DNA from: Microvirga arvi
Lineage (GTDB): Bacteria; Pseudomonadota; Alphaproteobacteria; Rhizobiales; Beijerinckiaceae
DNA length: 64,000 nt
Assembly (NCBI RefSeq): GCF_016892765.1
Contig: NZ_JAFEMD010000008.1
Location: 62,001 to 126,000 of the forward strand
Direction of reading: 5' to 3'
The notes under the pieces were generated by a model that searched no databases, was not told where the DNA came from, and worked only from the letters and a program-made list of their open reading frames with translations. This document shows, one piece after another, positions 60,902-64,000 of the stretch (positions are counted from its first letter, which is position 1; every line of letters starts with the position of its first letter). The position numbers and the translations under genes were made by a program.

Positions 60902-62707
60902 TCAGGACTTCGCCAGAACGTAGGTTCCAGGCGCGTCGCAGAGAGGTTCGAGCTTGCCGCTTCCAGGCTCCCGCGCCGGCACCATCTTGGGGGCTTGGGC
61001 CTTGATCCATTCGAACCAGTAGGGCCACCAGGAGCCGGGAGTCTCGTTGGCCTGCTTCATCCAATCCTCCAGTTCCCCCTCAGTGGGGCCGCCGGTCCAG
61101 AACTGGTATTTCGGCTTACCCGGCGGATTGACGACGCCGGCGATGTGCCCCGATCCAGCAAGCACGTAGTGGACCGGTCCGCCGAAGGCCTTCGAGCCGA
61201 CGAAGACCGAGCGGGCAGGGGCGATGTGGTCTTCCTTGGCGGCCAGGTTGAAGATCGGCACCTTCACCTTCTTCAGATCCAGCTTCACGCCGGCCAGCTC
61301 CATCTCGCCCTTGGCGAGCTTGTTCTCGAGATAGCAGTTGCGCAGGTAGAAGGCGTGATTGGCCGCGGGCATGCGGGTCGAATCGGCGTTCCAATACAGC
61401 AGGTCGAACGGAAGGGGCGCCTTGCCCTTCATGTAGACGTTGATCACATAGGGCCAGATCAGGTCGGTCGGCCGCAGCATGTTGAAGGCGTTGGCCATAC
61501 GCGAGCCTTCGAGGTAGCCGCGCTTCTTCATATTGGCTTCGAGATTGCGAACCTCCTCCTCGCCCGCGAACACCTTGAGATCGCCGGCATGGGTGAAATC
61601 CACCTGCGCCGTAAACAATGTGGCGCTGTCGATGCGCTTGTCGCGTTTGGCAGCCATGTAGGCGAGGGTTGTGGACAGCAGGGTTCCGCCGACGCAGTAG
61701 CCGATCGCCGTCACCTTTTTCTCAGCCGTAGCCTGCTCGATGGCTTCCAGCGCCGCGAAGATGCCGTCGCGCATGTAATGCTCGAAGCCCTTCTCGGCAT
61801 GCTGCTCGGCCGGGTTCACCCAGGATATGCAGAAGACGGTGAGGCCCTGCGAGACCGCCCAGCGGATGAAGCTCTTATCCGGGTTGAGATCGAGGATGTA
61901 GTACTTGTTGATCCAGGGCGGCACGATCAGAAGCGGTCGCTTGAGCACCTTCTCCGTCGTCGGCGCGTACTGGATCAGCTCGATCAGATCGTTGCGGAAG
62001 ATCACCTTGCCCGGAGTGGTGGCGATGTTGACGCCGACCTTGAAGTTGCTCGGATCCGACTGGCGGATCTTCAGCTCACCCTGGCCGGCCTCGATGTCCT
62101 CCGCCAGCATGGAGATGCCGCGCACGAGGTTGGCACCGTTCTCGCGCATGGTCTCCCGGATGAGTTCGGGATTGGTCAGGAGGAAGTTGGAGGGCGAGAG
62201 CGCGCTGGACAGCTGCTTGAGATAGAACTGCGCCTTGTGCCGGGTGCGCTCGTCGAGGCCATCCGCATTCTCCACCAAATCCTCCGCCCAGCGGGACGAT
62301 ATGAGGTAGGCCTGCTTCAGGAAATCGAAGATCGGGTTCTCGGACCATTCCGGGTCCTTGAAGCGGTTGTCCTTGGGCTCGGGCTCGGCGACCGGCTCCG
62401 CAGGCTCGCCCTGAGCGCGCCTCAGGGTCGAGGCCCAGAGGCTCAGGAACTGAGTGCCGAGACGAGACTGGGCCTCCAGGCTCTTCTGCGGATCGGTCAT
62501 CCAGGCTTCGGCCACGCGGCTCAAGGACTTGATCGCCTCCGAGGCATCTCCGGGAGGTTCGGTTAGAATTTTGCCTTCCTGAACAGGCTTGAGATAGGCC
62601 GCAGCGGCCTTGCCGGCGCCCTCGATGAAGCGCGTCATATTACGGGAGAGTTCCTCGAAGTCCGGTGTAGAGGCTTGAGTCTTCTCTTCACCATATGGCT
62701 TGTCCAT
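60902..62707 (-). CDS. phaC: Class I poly(3-hydroxyalkanoate) synthase
   Basis: PhaC polymerises (R)-3-hydroxyacyl-CoA into storage polyester on granules. The 601-residue protein has the alpha/beta-hydrolase core with the lipase-like box GYCVGG carrying the catalytic Cys, an Asp in [10 protein letters not shown] and a His in [12 protein letters not shown], plus [13 protein letters not shown] typical of the class. I start at ATG 62707, preceded by GAGGGAG at 8 nt; ATG 62761 would add 18 residues. The sequence closely resembles the Methylobacterium enzyme from memory, which supports the taxonomic guess. Confidence 0.95.
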   Translation of the reverse strand: MDKPYGEEKTQASTPDFEELSRNMTRFIEGAGKAAAAYLKPVQEGKILTEPPGDASEAIKSLSRVAEAWMTDPQKSLEAQSRLGTQFLSLWASTLRRAQGEPAEPVAEPEPKDNRFKDPEWSENPIFDFLKQAYLISSRWAEDLVENADGLDERTRHKAQFYLKQLSSALSPSNFLLTNPELIRETMRENGANLVRGISMLAEDIEAGQGELKIRQSDPSNFKVGVNIATTPGKVIFRNDLIELIQYAPTTEKVLKRPLLIVPPWINKYYILDLNPDKSFIRWAVSQGLTVFCISWVNPAEQHAEKGFEHYMRDGIFAALEAIEQATAEKKVTAIGYCVGGTLLSTTLAYMAAKRDKRIDSATLFTAQVDFTHAGDLKVFAGEEEVRNLEANMKKRGYLEGSRMANAFNMLRPTDLIWPYVINVYMKGKAPLPFDLLYWNADSTRMPAANHAFYLRNCYLENKLAKGEMELAGVKLDLKKVKVPIFNLAAKEDHIAPARSVFVGSKAFGGPVHYVLAGSGHIAGVVNPPGKPKYQFWTGGPTEGELEDWMKQANETPGSWWPYWFEWIKAQAPKMVPAREPGSGKLEPLCDAPGTYVLAKS

Positions 62708-62819
62708 AAGGCGATCTCCCTCTATCGCAGCAGCATTGCCCTCGGGCTGCACTTCCGACATCTTAGCTTTCGACCTGTCGGGTTTGCCAGAGTCATGTTG
62801 CCATCCTTAGGTATCAGAA

Positions 62820-63227
62820 ATGCGTAAGAAGCCCCTTTCGATCCCTCGCGTTGCGGCGTTTGCGCTGATCTCGTTCGCGGCTGCCGGCATGGCAGGTTGC
62901 AACAGCAACCCCGTGCGGGACGTGGCAGCGAGCGTTGGGGCGGGGCCCCAGATGGCGGCGAGTCCGGACTTCGTTGCGCGCTCCCGGCCGGCCGATCTCG
63001 ACTATATGCCGATCAGTGCCTCGGTGCCCGAGCGTCCGACCCCGGCTCGCACGGCGCAGGAGATCAAGGCTGCCGAGGCGGAGATGGATGCCCTGAGGGC
63101 TCGGAACGAGGCGGCCGGCGCACAGGCTGCAGATCTGGGCAAGACGCCGCCGCCTGAGCCGATCAGGCTTCCGGCCAACACGTCGCAGCAGACGCGCCAG
63201 AAGACGAATTCCAAGAGAACGCCTTAG
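62820..63227 (+). CDS. Small predicted lipoprotein
   Basis: The 135-residue product has a lipoprotein signal (VAAFALISFAAAGMAGC, lipid-modified Cys at about residue 27) and a low-complexity, Pro/Ala-rich body with a helical AEAEMDALRARNEAAG stretch. I know no function. It is divergent from phaC and 43 bp upstream of an aminotransferase on the same strand. The Pro-rich, polar C-terminus suggests a disordered periplasmic tail. Confidence 0.7.
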   Translation: MRKKPLSIPRVAAFALISFAAAGMAGCNSNPVRDVAASVGAGPQMAASPDFVARSRPADLDYMPISASVPERPTPARTAQEIKAAEAEMDALRARNEAAGAQAADLGKTPPPEPIRLPANTSQQTRQKTNSKRTP

Positions 63228-63270
63228 TGCCTATACGGAATGATGTGATTCCGCTCGGGGACGAGAAACC

Positions 63271-64000
63271 ATGTCTGATTTCTACCGGATCAAGCGCCTT
63301 CCGCCTTACGTCTTCGAGCAGGTCAACCGCATCAAGGCGGCCGCCCGGGCCAATGGGGCCGACATCATCGACCTCGGCATGGGCAATCCGGACCTCCCGG
63401 CTCCGCAGCATGTGATCGACAAGCTCGTCGAGACCGTGGGCAAGCCCCGGACCGACCGCTACTCCGCCTCCAAGGGCATCTCGGGCCTGCGCCGCGCCCA
63501 GGCCGGCTATTACGAGCGCCGCTTCGGCGTGAAGCTCAACCCGGACACGCAGGTGGTGGCGACGCTGGGCTCGAAGGAAGGCTTCGCCAACATGGCCCAG
63601 GCGATCACGGAGCCGGGCGATGTGATCCTGGTGCCGAACCCGAGCTACCCGATCCATGCCTTCGGCTTCCTGATGGCGGGCGGCGTCATCCGCTCGGTTC
63701 CCGCCGAGCCGACCCCCGATTTCTTCATCGCCGCCGAGCGGGCCGTGGCCCACTCGATCCCGAAGCCAGTGGCGCTCGTCGTCTGCTATCCGTCGAACCC
63801 GACGGCCTATGTGGCCTCCCTCGATTTCTACCGGGATCTCGTCGCCTTCGCGAAGAAGCACGAGCTGATTCTGCTGTCGGACCTTGCCTATTCGGAGGTC
63901 TATTTCGACGAGGCGAACCCGCCGCCCTCGATCCTGCAGGTGCCCGGCGCCATGGATGTGGCCGTGGAGTTCACCTCCATGTCCAAGACCTTCTCCATGG
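63271..64000 (+). CDS. Class I/II aminotransferase, N-terminal part (AlaC-like)
   Basis: The first 243 residues are inside the window and the frame is open at base 64000. Visible are the family start (MSDFYRIKRLPPYVFEQVNRIKAAARA, cited by its ends), DLGMGNPDLPAP, GSKEGFANM, NPSYPIHAFG, YPSNPTA, DLAYSEVYFDE and SMSKTFSM, the approach to the PLP Lys. These are signatures of the LL-diaminopimelate/alanine aminotransferase subgroup; in alphaproteobacteria the usual annotation is an AlaC-type enzyme. The C-terminal third is missing because of the window end. Confidence 0.88.
   Translation, partial: MSDFYRIKRLPPYVFEQVNRIKAAARANGADIIDLGMGNPDLPAPQHVIDKLVETVGKPRTDRYSASKGISGLRRAQAGYYERRFGVKLNPDTQVVATLGSKEGFANMAQAITEPGDVILVPNPSYPIHAFGFLMAGGVIRSVPAEPTPDFFIAAERAVAHSIPKPVALVVCYPSNPTAYVASLDFYRDLVAFAKKHELILLSDLAYSEVYFDEANPPPSILQVPGAMDVAVEFTSMSKTFSM

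Noticed and set aside
60608-62566. Long plus-strand frame (about 652 codons) opposite phaC
   Set aside because: phaC has all catalytic motifs on the minus strand, and the opposite frame has no recognisable motif.
1-64000. CRISPR arrays, rRNA genes and classic DDE insertion sequences
   Set aside because: I saw no regularly spaced direct repeats, no rRNA segments and no recognisable DDE transposase gene.

Overview
The window is one high-GC chromosomal segment of an alphaproteobacterium, most likely order Rhizobiales and close to Methylobacteriaceae (a Microvirga-like genome). This rests on the tig-clpP-clpX-lon-hupB order, a class I PHA synthase that resembles the Methylobacterium enzyme as I remember it, rplM-rpsI-argC, and small families common in this order (BA14K, DUF1236, DUF2842, DUF4142, extensin-like). 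The genus is inference.

Layout. Bases 1-10,510 hold the tail of an NAD(P)HX dehydratase gene, a multicopper-oxidase-like protein that has lost copper ligands, tRNA-Leu, the protein-quality-control block (trigger factor, ClpP, ClpX, Lon), HU, tRNA-Val, a candidate structured RNA at about 8821-8983, a DUF4142 protein and a GFA-family protein.

Bases 10,531-24,726 are an integrated mobile island of about 14.2 kb. It sits inside the T-loop of a tRNA-Pro(GGG) gene. The 3' part of that gene lies at 10512-10535 and the 5' part at 24722-24780; joined through the shared 5-bp GTTCA they rebuild a perfect 78-nt cloverleaf. The island brings its own intact but different tRNA-Pro(GGG) at 24608-24685, in the same orientation and 36 bp inside the junction. 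Its recombination operon has six overlapping genes: three tyrosine recombinases, two small coiled-coil proteins and a RecD-like helicase. Other cargo is a KAP-type P-loop NTPase, a MerR-like regulator coupled to a small membrane protein behind a double operator, and a divergent nucleotidyltransferase-fold protein. This is the most unusual system in the window.

Bases 24,780-38,520 return to host DNA: a DUF2141 protein, an ABC-2 exporter pair, a serine/threonine dehydratase, an ArgE-type deacetylase beside a complete five-gene peptide (Dpp/Opp-like) ABC importer, a MarR-GNAT fusion regulator coupled to an EamA transporter, and a secreted protein with a duplicated module.

Bases 38,520-53,800 carry a bacterial CDC48-like AAA ATPase, two cell-wall enzymes (extensin-like and L,D-transpeptidase), a BA14K protein, a three-gene signalling cluster (molybdopterin-oxidoreductase-fold protein, hybrid PAS histidine kinase, PAS/LuxR response regulator), several small secreted proteins, heme A synthase, a ParA-like ATPase and O-acetylhomoserine sulfhydrylase.

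Bases 53,800-64,000 carry a CoA-binding protein, a thioesterase, a glutathione transferase, rplM-rpsI, argC, a fumarylacetoacetase-family hydrolase, a FadL-type porin, PHA synthase, a lipoprotein and the start of an aminotransferase. Between rpsI and argC I see a complete-looking arginine attenuator: a promoter, a leaderless 19-codon peptide with three consecutive Arg codons, competing stems and an intrinsic terminator.
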